Assembly (NCBI RefSeq): GCF_009707325.1
Contig: NZ_CP046103.1
Coordinates: forward strand, 4,102,744-4,166,743
Source: Pseudomonas sp. IB20
GTDB taxonomy: Bacteria; Pseudomonadota; Gammaproteobacteria; Pseudomonadales; Pseudomonadaceae
DNA: 64,000 nucleotides
Direction: 5' to 3'
The position numbers and the translations under genes were made by a program. Of the stretch, positions 11,694-20,323 are shown in pieces. The notes under the pieces were generated by a model. That model saw only the letters and a list, made by a program, of their open reading frames with translations. It had not been told where the DNA came from and made no database searches. How positions within the stretch are numbered: position 1 is the stretch's first letter; each line of letters starts with the position of its first letter.

Positions 11694-13586
11694 ATGAATA
11701 AGAACCTGCGTTTCAGCCACAAAATCCTGCTTGCAGCCTCCCTTATCGTCATCGCCGCTTTCGCACTGTTTACCCTCTATAACGACTACCTGCAACGCAA
11801 TGCGATTCGCGACGACCTCAATAACTACCTGCACGAAATGGGCGATGTCACCGCCAGCAATATCCAAACCTGGCTCACCGGGCGTATCGCCTTGGTGGAA
11901 AACGCTGCACAAAACATTGCTATCAACCCTGAACCCACCGTGATTACCAACCTGCTCGAGCAGAAAACCCTGACCTCCTCGTTCATGGCCACCTACGTGG
12001 GCGACAGCAAAGGCGCCTTTACCATCCGTCCCGACACCAAGATGCCGGACGGCTTCGACCCGCGGGTTCGCCCTTGGTACAAGGGCGCCCAGAGCAGCAA
12101 CGGTTCGACGCTGACCGAACCTTATATTGACGCCGCTACCGGCCAGTTGATCATCTCCGTCGCCACTCCCAGCAGCACCAAATCCGGCCAAAGCATCGGC
12201 GTGGTAGGCGGCGACCTGAGCCTGCAAACCCTGGTGGATAACATCGGCGCGCTGAACTTCGGCGGCATGGGTTATGCGTTCCTGGTCAGTGCTGACGGCA
12301 AAGTGCTGGTGCACCCGGACAAGAGCCTGGTGATGAAAACCCTGGCTGACGTCTACCCAAAAAACACACCGAAGATCACGGGTAATTTCAGCGAAGTCCA
12401 GGCCAACGGCAAGGACAACATCGTGACCTTCACACCGATCAAGGGCTTGCCGTCAGTGAACTGGTACCTGGGCATTTCGGTGGATAAAGACAAATCCTTC
12501 GCCATGCTCAGCGAATTTCGCACCTCGGCAGTGATTGCCACGATCATTGCCGTGGTAATCATCATTGCGCTGCTGGGCATGCTGATCCGTGTGCTGCTGC
12601 AACCGCTGCACGTGATGACCCGCGCCATGCAGGACATCGCCGATGGCGAGGGTGACTTGACCCGCCGCTTGACCATCCAGAACAACGACGAGTTCGGTAC
12701 GCTCGGTAATGCCTTCAATCGATTCGTGGAGCGGATTCATACATCGATTCGCGAAGTGTCCTCGGCCACCGAGCAAGTAAACGAAGTCGCTTTACGCGTG
12801 GTCAGCGCCTCCAACTCGTCGATGGTGAATTCCGATGAGCAGGCCAACCGCACTAATAGCGTCGCAGCGGCCATCAACGAGCTGGGCGCTGCGGCCCAGG
12901 AAATTGCGCGTAACGCCGCACAAGCCTCCAACCAGGCCAGCGACGCGCGGCACTTGGCCGAAGACGGTCAACAGGTGGTCGATCGTAATATCAAGGCGAT
13001 GACCCAACTGTCCGCGATGATCAGCGCGTCCAGCAGCAATATCGAAGCGCTGAACAGCAAGACCGTGAATATCGGGCAGATTCTGGAAGTGATCACCAGC
13101 ATCTCCCAGCAAACCAACCTGCTCGCGCTTAACGCCGCCATCGAAGCAGCACGTGCCGGGGAAGCCGGGCGCGGGTTTGCGGTCGTGGCCGATGAAGTGC
13201 GCAACTTGGCGCATCGCACGCAAGAGTCGGCGCAACAAGTGCAAAAGATGATCGAGGAGTTGCAAGTCGGCGCCAGAGATTCGGTCAGCACCATGAGTGA
13301 AAGCCAGCGCCACAGCCAGGACAGCTTGGAAATCGCCAACCTGGCCGGCGAGCGCCTGAACAGCGTGACCCAGCGCATCGGCGAGATCGACGGCATGAAC
13401 CAGTCCGTGGCCACCGCCACCGAGGAACAAACCTCGGTGGTGGAGTCGATCAACATGGACATCACCGAGATCAACACCCTCAACCAGGAAGGTGTGGAAA
13501 ACCTGCATTCAACCCTGCGCGCCTGCACCGACCTGGAACAACAGGCGGCGCGCTTGAAACAGTTGGTAGGCAGTTTCCGGATCTGA
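11694..13586 (+). CDS. Methyl-accepting chemotaxis protein, PctA-like amino-acid sensor
   Basis: A 630-residue chemoreceptor. It has a membrane segment at about residues 12-30, a periplasmic double-Cache domain, a second membrane segment near 280-300, a HAMP domain and a long cytoplasmic coil with the conserved tip EVITSISQQTNLLALNAAIEAARAGEAGRGFAVVADEVRNLA. In the sensor domain RVRPWYKGA, TEPYID and VVGGDL match the amino-acid-binding pattern known for PctA/CtaA-type dCache receptors, so amino-acid chemotaxis is likely; the exact ligand set cannot be read. There is no CheB-docking pentapeptide at the C-terminus (ends VGSFRI). About 220 bp upstream is non-coding. Confidence 0.92.
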   Translation: MNKNLRFSHKILLAASLIVIAAFALFTLYNDYLQRNAIRDDLNNYLHEMGDVTASNIQTWLTGRIALVENAAQNIAINPEPTVITNLLEQKTLTSSFMATYVGDSKGAFTIRPDTKMPDGFDPRVRPWYKGAQSSNGSTLTEPYIDAATGQLIISVATPSSTKSGQSIGVVGGDLSLQTLVDNIGALNFGGMGYAFLVSADGKVLVHPDKSLVMKTLADVYPKNTPKITGNFSEVQANGKDNIVTFTPIKGLPSVNWYLGISVDKDKSFAMLSEFRTSAVIATIIAVVIIIALLGMLIRVLLQPLHVMTRAMQDIADGEGDLTRRLTIQNNDEFGTLGNAFNRFVERIHTSIREVSSATEQVNEVALRVVSASNSSMVNSDEQANRTNSVAAAINELGAAAQEIARNAAQASNQASDARHLAEDGQQVVDRNIKAMTQLSAMISASSSNIEALNSKTVNIGQILEVITSISQQTNLLALNAAIEAARAGEAGRGFAVVADEVRNLAHRTQESAQQVQKMIEELQVGARDSVSTMSESQRHSQDSLEIANLAGERLNSVTQRIGEIDGMNQSVATATEEQTSVVESINMDITEINTLNQEGVENLHSTLRACTDLEQQAARLKQLVGSFRI

Positions 13587-13620
13587 TCCGCGTGCTCGCC
13601 GTCTCACAGGGCGGCGGGCG

Positions 13621-13791
13621 TTATTCGTCCTTGGTCCGGGATGGGCCCTGCTCACGCTCCCACAGTTCGGCGGCGCCAGGAAACTCGGTGCCGTCCTCGG
13701 CGTCGAGGTCATCCGGGTCATATCGACTCAAACAGCCTTCCCCCAGTGTCGCCGGGGCTTTGGAGGTGGCTTTGTCGAGTGGATCGCTCAT
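13621..13791 (-). CDS. Small acidic protein of unknown function (56 aa)
   Basis: An ATG at 13791 preceded by GAGG at 8 nt spacing opens a 56-residue frame, MSDPLDKATSKAPATLGEGC then LSRYDPDDLDAEDGTEFPGA and an ending rich in charged residues. The protein is strongly acidic, has no membrane segment or signal peptide and one Cys. I do not recognise a domain. The good ribosome-binding site and coding-like codon use make it likely real. It lies downstream of the purU terminator on the same strand, so it would need its own promoter or read-through. Confidence 0.6.
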   Translation of the reverse strand: MSDPLDKATSKAPATLGEGCLSRYDPDDLDAEDGTEFPGAAELWEREQGPSRTKDE

Positions 13792-13819
13792 CAATCAATC
13801 CTCAATGGCAGGCAAAGAA

Positions 13820-13854
13820 AAAGGGCCTGGGACGATTTAACGCCCAGGCCCTTT
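13820..13854 (-). terminator. Terminator downstream of purU
   Basis: AAAGGGCCTGGG and CCCAGGCCCTTT form a perfect 12-bp stem with an 11-nt loop, followed on the reverse strand by TTTCTTT. It may work in both directions. Confidence 0.85.
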
Positions 13855-13881
13855 ATTCTTCAATCGTTCAAAACGCGGTTA

Positions 13882-14730
13882 TCAGAACACCACTGTCTTG
13901 TTGCCGTGCACCAGCACGCGATCTTCCAAGTGATAACGCAGGCCGCGCGCCAGCACCATCTTCTCGACATCACGGCCGAAACGCACCATGTCTTCAATGC
14001 TGTCGCTGTGGCTGACGCGCACCACGTCCTGCTCGATGATCGGGCCGGCGTCCAGTTCCTCGGTAACGTAGTGGCAGGTTGCGCCAATCAGCTTCACGCC
14101 ACGCAGGGAGGCTTGGTGGTAAGGCTTGGCACCGACGAACGATGGCAGGAAGCTATGGTGAATGTTGATCACCTTACCGGCGTACTCACGGCACAGTTCC
14201 GGCGGCAGGATTTGCATGTAGCGCGCCAGCACTACCACGTCAGCGTCGTGCTGCTTCACCAGACGGGAAACCTCGGCAAACGCCGGCTCCTTGTCCTGCG
14301 GGTTGACCGGCACATGGTAGTAAGGAATGCCATGCCACTCGACCATGCTGCGCAGGTCGTCATGGTTGGAAATGACACAGGCGATCTCGCAGTCCAGCTC
14401 ATCACTGTGCCAGCGGTGCAGCAGGTCGGCCAGGCAGTGCGATTCACGGCTGGCCATCAGCACAACGCGTTTTTTCTGCTCGGTGTCGGTGATGTGCCAG
14501 GTCATCGAAAACTCTTCGGCGATCGGCGCGAACGCTTCACGAAAGGCTTCAAGACCAAAGGGCAGCGTGTCGGCACGAATTTCGTGACGCATGAAAAACC
14601 AACCGCTGAGATCGTCCGAGTGATGGCTCGCCTCGGTGATCCAGCCGTTGTGGGAGGCCAGAAAGTTACTGACTTTGGCAACGATGCCAACCCGGTCCGG
14701 GCAAGCGATCACCAGCCGAAAAGTGCGCAT
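13882..14730 (-). CDS. purU: Formyltetrahydrofolate deformylase
   Basis: The 282-residue product has an N-terminal ACT domain (MRTFRLVIACPDRVGIVAKV, residues 1-80) and a formyltransferase-fold catalytic domain with the NIHHSFLPSF motif, LIGATCHYV and the EELDAGPII segment holding the catalytic Asn/His/Asp set. PurU hydrolyses 10-formyl-THF to formate and THF and balances one-carbon pools. The ACT domain suggests allosteric control by amino acids such as glycine or methionine, as in E. coli. Pseudomonads often have several purU paralogues. The start at 14730 is preferred over an in-frame upstream ATG because the ACT strand begins right there. Confidence 0.95.
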   Translation of the reverse strand: MRTFRLVIACPDRVGIVAKVSNFLASHNGWITEASHHSDDLSGWFFMRHEIRADTLPFGLEAFREAFAPIAEEFSMTWHITDTEQKKRVVLMASRESHCLADLLHRWHSDELDCEIACVISNHDDLRSMVEWHGIPYYHVPVNPQDKEPAFAEVSRLVKQHDADVVVLARYMQILPPELCREYAGKVINIHHSFLPSFVGAKPYHQASLRGVKLIGATCHYVTEELDAGPIIEQDVVRVSHSDSIEDMVRFGRDVEKMVLARGLRYHLEDRVLVHGNKTVVF

Positions 14731-15078
14731 TAGGGGGAAACTCCAGAACTTCGCAAAGGCCGCCATTCTATCGATTACGCAGAAAAACTGCAGTATTCCT
14801 TGCACCTTATTCTGTCCCCGCGCCCTGGGTACAGCCCTTAACAGCGTAAGGTTTTACAGCCGCTATATGGCCGTAAAATGTCACCTCGGGCAGTTATCGG
14901 AAAATAAACGAGATTATCTTTAGGCATACACCTACTAATTAACTCGATTGCGTAGCTTTGCTACAAACATTCAAAGTAATTCACATAAATGCATCCTTAA
15001 ATGTTTACTTGCGCAAGTGGCCTGACTATTATTGGGCCACTTACCCTGTCAATCAGCGCTCTACATAAGGTAGTCCAC
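14731..15078. promoter_or_regulatory. AT-rich leader and probable promoter of mvaT
   Basis: This 348-bp gap is far more AT-rich than its surroundings. It holds a plausible sigma-70 promoter, TTTACT at 15004-15009 and TATTAT at 15027-15032 with 17-bp spacing, about 40 bp before the mvaT start. An 8-bp inverted repeat (AAGTGGCC at 15015-15022 and GGCCACTT at 15035-15042) brackets the -10 box. AT-rich DNA is what MvaT itself binds, so autoregulation is a reasonable inference. No other gene is seen in the gap. Confidence 0.55.
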
Positions 15079-15453
15079 ATGTCTCTGATCAACGAATACC
15101 GTGCCACCGAAGAAGCTATTAAAGAGCTGCAAGCCCGTTTGAAGAACCTGTCCCAAGACGACAAGCTGCAAACCGAGCTGGAATTTGAAGGCAAACTGCG
15201 CACCCTGATGGGTGAATACTCCAAATCCCTGCGCGACATCATCGCGCTGCTGGATCCAGAGTCGAAAGTTAAAGCCCCTCGTGGCGCAGTGAAAACTACC
15301 GGCACCAAGCGTGCTCGCAAGGTCAAGCAATACAAGAACCCGCACAACGGCGAAGTGATTGAAACCAAAGGTGGCAACCACAAGACTCTGAAAGAGTGGA
15401 AAGCCAAGTGGGGCGGCGACGTAGTTGAAGGCTGGGCTACCCTGCTGGGCTAA
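15079..15453 (+). CDS. mvaT: H-NS-like xenogeneic silencer MvaT/MvaU
   Basis: A 124-residue protein starting MSLINEYRATEEAIKELQ, with an N-terminal coiled coil for oligomerisation (residues 1-60), a basic linker with TGTKRARKVKQYKNP and the C-terminal AT-hook-like DNA-binding domain GGNHKTLKEWKAKWG. MvaT proteins bind AT-rich DNA and silence acquired genes in pseudomonads, replacing H-NS. MvaT and MvaU are close paralogues, so the exact member cannot be fixed here. The gene is monocistronic: it has its own promoter region and a strong terminator. Confidence 0.95.
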   Translation: MSLINEYRATEEAIKELQARLKNLSQDDKLQTELEFEGKLRTLMGEYSKSLRDIIALLDPESKVKAPRGAVKTTGTKRARKVKQYKNPHNGEVIETKGGNHKTLKEWKAKWGGDVVEGWATLLG

Positions 15454-15490
15454 GCCTGGTCGGGCACTCGCCTGATATGCAGCACAATAA

Positions 15491-15515
15491 AACGCCAGCT
15501 TGCTGGCGTTTTTTT
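15491..15515 (+). terminator. Terminator of mvaT
   Basis: AACGCCAGC, a two-base gap and GCTGGCGTT form a tight hairpin followed by seven T residues, 37 bp after the mvaT stop. It also separates mvaT from the convergent sbcB. Confidence 0.92.
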
Positions 15516-15543
15516 ATTGTCCGAATAATCTGCAATTACCGGC

Positions 15544-16971
15544 CTACAGATTCAGGCGAGCGGCTAAAGAGTCGGCATATTCCTGCCATTGATCCACGAC
15601 CTGGCACTGAAACGATGTGGCAGTAACAGCCAACTCTTCCCGCGCCCGTTTAAATGCCGAGAGGGTATTGGGCGCCCCCCATTCCGGCGCCGACAACCGT
15701 TGCTGGCAAAAAAGTTTCCAGCGCTGTTGCTCCTCGATGTTCAAGGTGTCCGGGAAGTTACGCGCGCGGTAGCGGAATAATAATTCCGGCAAACGATGAT
15801 CATCAAAAGGCCACTGCTGATGTGCCAGATGAGCAGGCTCAGCCGCCCGGACTTGTTCACATAAACGACGGTCGCGGTCGCCAATAAAACCATCATAGAG
15901 CTGTTGCTCCGGGTCTGAACTCGGCGCAAAGTCGTCCTCGGCGTAAATGGCCGCCAACTTATCGCGCCAAACTTCCTGTGCGTCAGTTAGTCGCACCGCC
16001 CGCGCCTGACACACCTGCATATCCAACTGAAGTCGCTCACGGTCCTGAGCCCGCAGCACATTCAATGGGGCAACCACCGGGCAGCGGTTGATATGCAACA
16101 ACTTGAGCGGCACTGGCAGCTCCCCTTCCGCCAGCTCATCACGGCGCGTGTAGAGGCGCCGGCGCAAAGTATCGGCGTCCAGGTCCAGCAAACCCTGCGG
16201 GTCGAGCCCAAGGTCACAGACAATCAACGCATTACGATTGCGCGGGTGCCAGGCCAGAGGCAGTACCACGCCCAAGTAATGACGCTCAGCGGAAAAGCGC
16301 CCAGAAATATGCACCATGGGTTGCAGCAGCCGCACCTGATCCATCACTCGCTGCTTGCTGCGCAGCTGAAACAGCCATTCATATAACTTGGGCTGTTTCT
16401 CACGGACCAGGCGCGCCAAGGCAATCGTGGCACGCACGTCCGACAGGGCATCGTGGGCCTGGCCATGATCAATGCCGTTGGCCTCGGTCAAGCGCTCAAG
16501 CTTGAGCGTCACGCGCCCATCCTGCTCAGGCCACTCAATACCTTCCGGGCGCAGCGCGTAGGCCGTGCGCACGACATCGATCAAATCCCAACGACTGTTA
16601 CCGCCCTGCCACTCGCGGGCGTAGGGGTCAAAAAAGTTGCGGTACAGGCTGTAACGCGTCATTTCATCATCAAATCGCAGGGTGTTGTAACCGGCGCCAC
16701 AGGTACCTGGCGCAGCCAACTCGGCATGCACTCGGGTCATGAAATCAGCTTCGGCCAAGCCCTTTTCCGCCAGGATACCGGGGGTGATACCGGTGATCGC
16801 GCAGGCGACCGGGTGAGGCAGGATATCGTCACTGGGCTGGCAATAAAGATTGACCGGCGGGCCGACCTCGTTGAGTTCGAGGTCGGTACGAATACCGGCG
16901 ACCTGCAGCGGGCGATCGCTGCGCGGGTTAATGCCGGTGGTTTCATAGTCGTACCAGAAAATAGAGGTCAC
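15544..16971 (-). CDS. sbcB: Exodeoxyribonuclease I
   Basis: The 475-residue product begins SIFWYDYETTGINPRSDRPLQ, the DEDDh exonuclease motif I, and has FDDEMTRYSLYRNFFDPY and GQAHDALSDVRAT (motif III with the catalytic His/Asp). The remainder matches the SH3-like and helical C-terminal domains of ExoI. It digests single-stranded DNA 3' to 5' and takes part in recombination and mismatch repair. The start is a GTG at 16971. Length is the same as E. coli ExoI. It is divergent from the RDD-family operon. Confidence 0.97.
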   Translation of the reverse strand: MTSIFWYDYETTGINPRSDRPLQVAGIRTDLELNEVGPPVNLYCQPSDDILPHPVACAITGITPGILAEKGLAEADFMTRVHAELAAPGTCGAGYNTLRFDDEMTRYSLYRNFFDPYAREWQGGNSRWDLIDVVRTAYALRPEGIEWPEQDGRVTLKLERLTEANGIDHGQAHDALSDVRATIALARLVREKQPKLYEWLFQLRSKQRVMDQVRLLQPMVHISGRFSAERHYLGVVLPLAWHPRNRNALIVCDLGLDPQGLLDLDADTLRRRLYTRRDELAEGELPVPLKLLHINRCPVVAPLNVLRAQDRERLQLDMQVCQARAVRLTDAQEVWRDKLAAIYAEDDFAPSSDPEQQLYDGFIGDRDRRLCEQVRAAEPAHLAHQQWPFDDHRLPELLFRYRARNFPDTLNIEEQQRWKLFCQQRLSAPEWGAPNTLSAFKRAREELAVTATSFQCQVVDQWQEYADSLAARLNL

Positions 16972-17137
16972 GGGCTGTTCCTGTACTGGAGGTCGACAAA
17001 GTCTAGGCGCTGCAAGGCGTCCGGGGCCAGCGATACCTACCTGTACAAATATCCAGTAAAACCTGGAAAGGTTGCTTCCATCGTCGACACTGCTAGCATC
17101 CGAGTCTCCCAGCCGCTCTGCACTGCCAAGGATCGCA

Positions 17138-17830
17138 ATGCCATCAACCCCTTTGGATACCCGCTACCAAATCGAGACCCCGGAGGGCATCGATCTACCC
17201 TTGCGCCCGGCCGGCCTGCTGCCACGCGCACTGGCCTTCGCTTTCGACTTGGGTTTGCGCGGGCTGATCATGGGCATCCTGCTCGTACCGTTGGCATTGC
17301 TGGGCAATATCGGCATTGGCCTGGGCTCGTTGCTGCTATTCCTGGTCAGTTGGTGGTACATGGTGTTGTTTGAGGTGCTCAATCAGGGCTGCTCCCCCGG
17401 CAAGCAGGTCATGGGCCTGCGGGTGGTACAGGACGACGGCACACCGGTCGGTTGGTCCGCATCACTGATCCGTAACCTGCTGCGCTTTGTCGATATGCTG
17501 CCCTTCGGTTACTTCCTCGGCGCCATCAGTTGCCTGCAACATCCCTATTTCAAACGCCTCGGCGACTTGGCTGCGGGCACCTTGGTGATCTACCGCGAGC
17601 AGCCCCTGGCCCGCCCCCAAATTCCTCAGGCTGTCGCCCTGCGCCTGCCTTTCGCCCTGGACCTGAGCGAACAACGCGCCATCCTCGGCTTTGCCGAACG
17701 CCAAGGCGAACTGTCCAGCGAGCGGGTGCATGAACTGGCCTCAATCCTCGCCGCGCCCCTGCAAGTGTCTACGCCGCGGGCCGTGGAACAGCTCAATGGT
17801 GTGGCCCGTGGTTTGTTGGGCCCAACATGA
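17138..17830 (+). CDS. RDD-family inner-membrane protein
   Basis: A 230-residue membrane protein whose segment LPRALAFAFDLGLRGLI carries the RDD-type Arg/Asp signature in the first membrane helix, followed by two more helices (about residues 45-75 and 115-135) and a soluble C-terminal tail. AAGGA sits just before the chosen ATG at 17138. It is the first gene of a tight six-gene operon and overlaps the next gene by ATGA. RDD proteins are suggested to be transporters or membrane scaffolds; there is no firm function. The context with MoxR and DUF58 suggests a membrane-linked chaperone system. Confidence 0.85.
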   Translation: MPSTPLDTRYQIETPEGIDLPLRPAGLLPRALAFAFDLGLRGLIMGILLVPLALLGNIGIGLGSLLLFLVSWWYMVLFEVLNQGCSPGKQVMGLRVVQDDGTPVGWSASLIRNLLRFVDMLPFGYFLGAISCLQHPYFKRLGDLAAGTLVIYREQPLARPQIPQAVALRLPFALDLSEQRAILGFAERQGELSSERVHELASILAAPLQVSTPRAVEQLNGVARGLLGPT

Positions 17831-18807
17831 AACAGAGCCAGTTCGAAAGCCGTCACCAAGCCCAATGGCAAGCCTTTGACGAGCAACTGAAACAGTTGGA
17901 GCAAGGTAAAGCCAAGACCCGTGACGTGGCTGATTTCCCCCACCACTATCGACGTTTGTGCCAGCACCTGGCCCTTGCCCAAGAGCGCGGCTATAGCAGT
18001 TACCTGGTTGATCCGCTGCAGCAACTGGCCCTGCGTGGCCACCAACAGTTATATCGCCACCGCAGCCAACTGGGGGCCAACGTATTGGCCTTCATTCTGG
18101 CCGACTTCCCGCGACTGGTACGTGAGCAGTGGCGTTTCGTGCTGATCGCCAGCCTGCTGTTCTTTGGCAGCCTGGTGGGCATAGCGCTGCTGGTCTACCT
18201 GTTTCCAGACCTGATCTACAGCATCGTCAGCCCCCAGCAGGTGGCAGAAATGCAAAGCATGTACGACCCGGATGCCAGCCGCTTGGGCCGCGCCGCCGAA
18301 CGCGCCTCCAGCGAAGACTGGATGATGTTTGGCTACTACGTGATGCACAACATCGGCATCGCCTTCCAGACCTTTGCCGCCGGCCTGCTGTTTGGCCTGG
18401 GCAGCGTGTTTTTTCTGATTTTCAACGGCTTGATCATCGGGGCCGTCTCCGGGCACCTGACCGAAATTGGCTACGGCCAGACCTTCTGGTCATTTGTCAT
18501 CGGCCACGGTGCATTCGAGCTGAGTGCCATCGCCCTGGCTGGCGCGGCGGGCTTGCAATTGGGCTGGGCGCTGATCGCTCCGGGGTCGCTGGCTCGCAGC
18601 GAATCCCTACGGCTGGCGGCCCGTAAAAGCGTGCAGATGCTCTGCGGCGTTATGGTGTTCCTGCTGATTGCCGCGTTTATTGAAGCCTACTGGTCTTCCA
18701 CCACCTCCATTGCCCCTTGGGCCAAATACCTCGTTGGCGCTGCGCTTTGGTTGCTGGTGGCCGCTTACCTTATTTTCGCTGGACGGACTCGCCATGCGCC
18801 TGAGTGA
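17827..18807 (+). CDS. Stage II sporulation protein M-like membrane protein
   Basis: A 326-residue protein: the first ~100 residues are soluble and charged (starting MKQSQFESRHQAQWQAFDEQ), followed by about five membrane segments with the FGLGSVFFLIFNGLIIGAVSG and FVIGHGAFELSAIALAGAAG stretches typical of the SpoIIM/DUF95 family. In sporulating bacteria SpoIIM is part of a peptidoglycan-remodelling complex; here it is a non-spore family member with unknown function. It overlaps both neighbours (4 bp upstream, 14 bp downstream), which points to coupled translation. Confidence 0.85.
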   Translation: MKQSQFESRHQAQWQAFDEQLKQLEQGKAKTRDVADFPHHYRRLCQHLALAQERGYSSYLVDPLQQLALRGHQQLYRHRSQLGANVLAFILADFPRLVREQWRFVLIASLLFFGSLVGIALLVYLFPDLIYSIVSPQQVAEMQSMYDPDASRLGRAAERASSEDWMMFGYYVMHNIGIAFQTFAAGLLFGLGSVFFLIFNGLIIGAVSGHLTEIGYGQTFWSFVIGHGAFELSAIALAGAAGLQLGWALIAPGSLARSESLRLAARKSVQMLCGVMVFLLIAAFIEAYWSSTTSIAPWAKYLVGAALWLLVAAYLIFAGRTRHAPE

Positions 18808-20323
18808 TGCCAGTGTGGTGATTCGCCCACGTACCACCTGGGAAGCCATGGACCTTGGCGTATTAATGGCTCGGGAACATCGCCTGCTGCTGATGAGCAG
18901 TTGGGCGCTGGTGAGCTTGCCGGTGTTTGCTTTGCTCAGCGTATTGCTCTGGGAACACCCCTCTGTCGCACTATTCGTGTTCTGGTGGCTTAAGCCTGCG
19001 TTCGACCGCTTGCCGCTGTACATTCTGTCCAAAGCCCTGTTTGGTGAGACACCCAGCGTCAAACACGCCGTACGCCATTGGCCACGACTGCTTAAAAGCC
19101 AGTTGCTGGTCAGCCTGACCTGGCGTCGGCTCAGCCTCAGCCGCAGTTTTTTACTGCCGGTAAGCCAACTTGAAGGCCTGGGGGGCCAGGCACGCCAGCA
19201 ACGCCTGGGCGTGCTGCTGCAACGCAACGCGAGTGCCGCGCGCTGGCTGACCATCATCGGTGTACACCTGGAAATCGCCCTGTGGTTTGGCTGCATGGCG
19301 GTGTTCTATCTCTTCATCCCGGATCAGGTTGAAGTGGATTGGGACTGGCAACGCCTCGCGCTCTCAACCGGCGCGGAATGGCTATGGCTGGAGCACCTGA
19401 CCAACACCTTTTACGCCTTGATCCTGGTGTTCTGGGAACCCATCTATGTTGCCTGCGGTTTCAGCCTGTACCTCAACCGTCGAACCGTACTGGAAGCCTG
19501 GGACCTGGAGTTGGTATTCCGCCGTTTGCGCCAACGCCTGAGCAGCGCTGCACCGCTGCTACTGCTGGTTGTCGGGCTGTTGCTGATACCTGCCAGCCCG
19601 CCGGCCATGGCTGACGAGTCGAACGCCACCCAACAGCTCAGCACTCAAGCCGCCGCCCAATCAATAAAGACAGTGCTTGAACAACCGCCTTTCAAAAACC
19701 CGGAAACCGTCACGCGTTATCGTTTTGGCGAAGATAAACCTGCGCCTAAAAACAAAGTTCACGGAGACGGAAAATTACCCGCCTGGCTTCAATCGCTGCT
19801 GAACCACCTCAACAGCAACACCTTCAAGCATGTCGGCCAAGGACTGGAAGTACTCCTGTGGAGCGTGGTGATCGCCATCTTGGCCCTGCTGGTCTGGCGC
19901 TACCGTGACTGGCTGCGCGCCTTTGTCAGCCTGCGCCCGAGCCGCAGCCCCAAAATCGCCAAACCGGCACCGGCGCAATTGTTCGGACTGGACCTGGGTC
20001 TAGAGACGTTACCTGAAGACATCGCCAGCACCGCCGAGCAACTATGGCCCTCTCAGCCACGGGAAGCCCTTGGCCTCCTGTACCGTGGCCTGCTCAGTCG
20101 GTTGCTGCATGACTACAACCTGCCACTGAAAAGCGCCGATACCGAAGGCCAGGTCCTGGAGCGGGTTCACCAACTGCAACAACCACATCTACTGGCGTTC
20201 AGTGATGAATTGACCCGGCATTGGCAGAGCCTCGCCTATGGTCACCATGTGCCTACGGCCTCTGCCCAGCAGAAACTCTGCAACGATTGGCGTGCGTTAT
20301 TCAACTCGGGAGCCGCCCAATGA
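18794..20323 (+). CDS. DUF4129 domain membrane protein
   Basis: A 509-residue protein starting MRLSDASVVIRPRTTWEAMD. It has several membrane segments in residues 30-300, a periplasmic loop after the helix ending IPASPPAMADESN, another helix near 360-380 (VLLWSVVIAILALLVWRYRD) and a soluble C-terminal DUF4129 domain (WPSQPREALGLLYRGLLSRLLHDYNLPL ...). The start at 18794 lies inside the SpoIIM-like gene. The domain is common beside MoxR/DUF58 genes and resembles a regulated protease or transglutaminase partner in other lineages; no catalytic triad is seen here. Function unknown. Confidence 0.8.
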   Translation: MRLSDASVVIRPRTTWEAMDLGVLMAREHRLLLMSSWALVSLPVFALLSVLLWEHPSVALFVFWWLKPAFDRLPLYILSKALFGETPSVKHAVRHWPRLLKSQLLVSLTWRRLSLSRSFLLPVSQLEGLGGQARQQRLGVLLQRNASAARWLTIIGVHLEIALWFGCMAVFYLFIPDQVEVDWDWQRLALSTGAEWLWLEHLTNTFYALILVFWEPIYVACGFSLYLNRRTVLEAWDLELVFRRLRQRLSSAAPLLLLVVGLLLIPASPPAMADESNATQQLSTQAAAQSIKTVLEQPPFKNPETVTRYRFGEDKPAPKNKVHGDGKLPAWLQSLLNHLNSNTFKHVGQGLEVLLWSVVIAILALLVWRYRDWLRAFVSLRPSRSPKIAKPAPAQLFGLDLGLETLPEDIASTAEQLWPSQPREALGLLYRGLLSRLLHDYNLPLKSADTEGQVLERVHQLQQPHLLAFSDELTRHWQSLAYGHHVPTASAQQKLCNDWRALFNSGAAQ

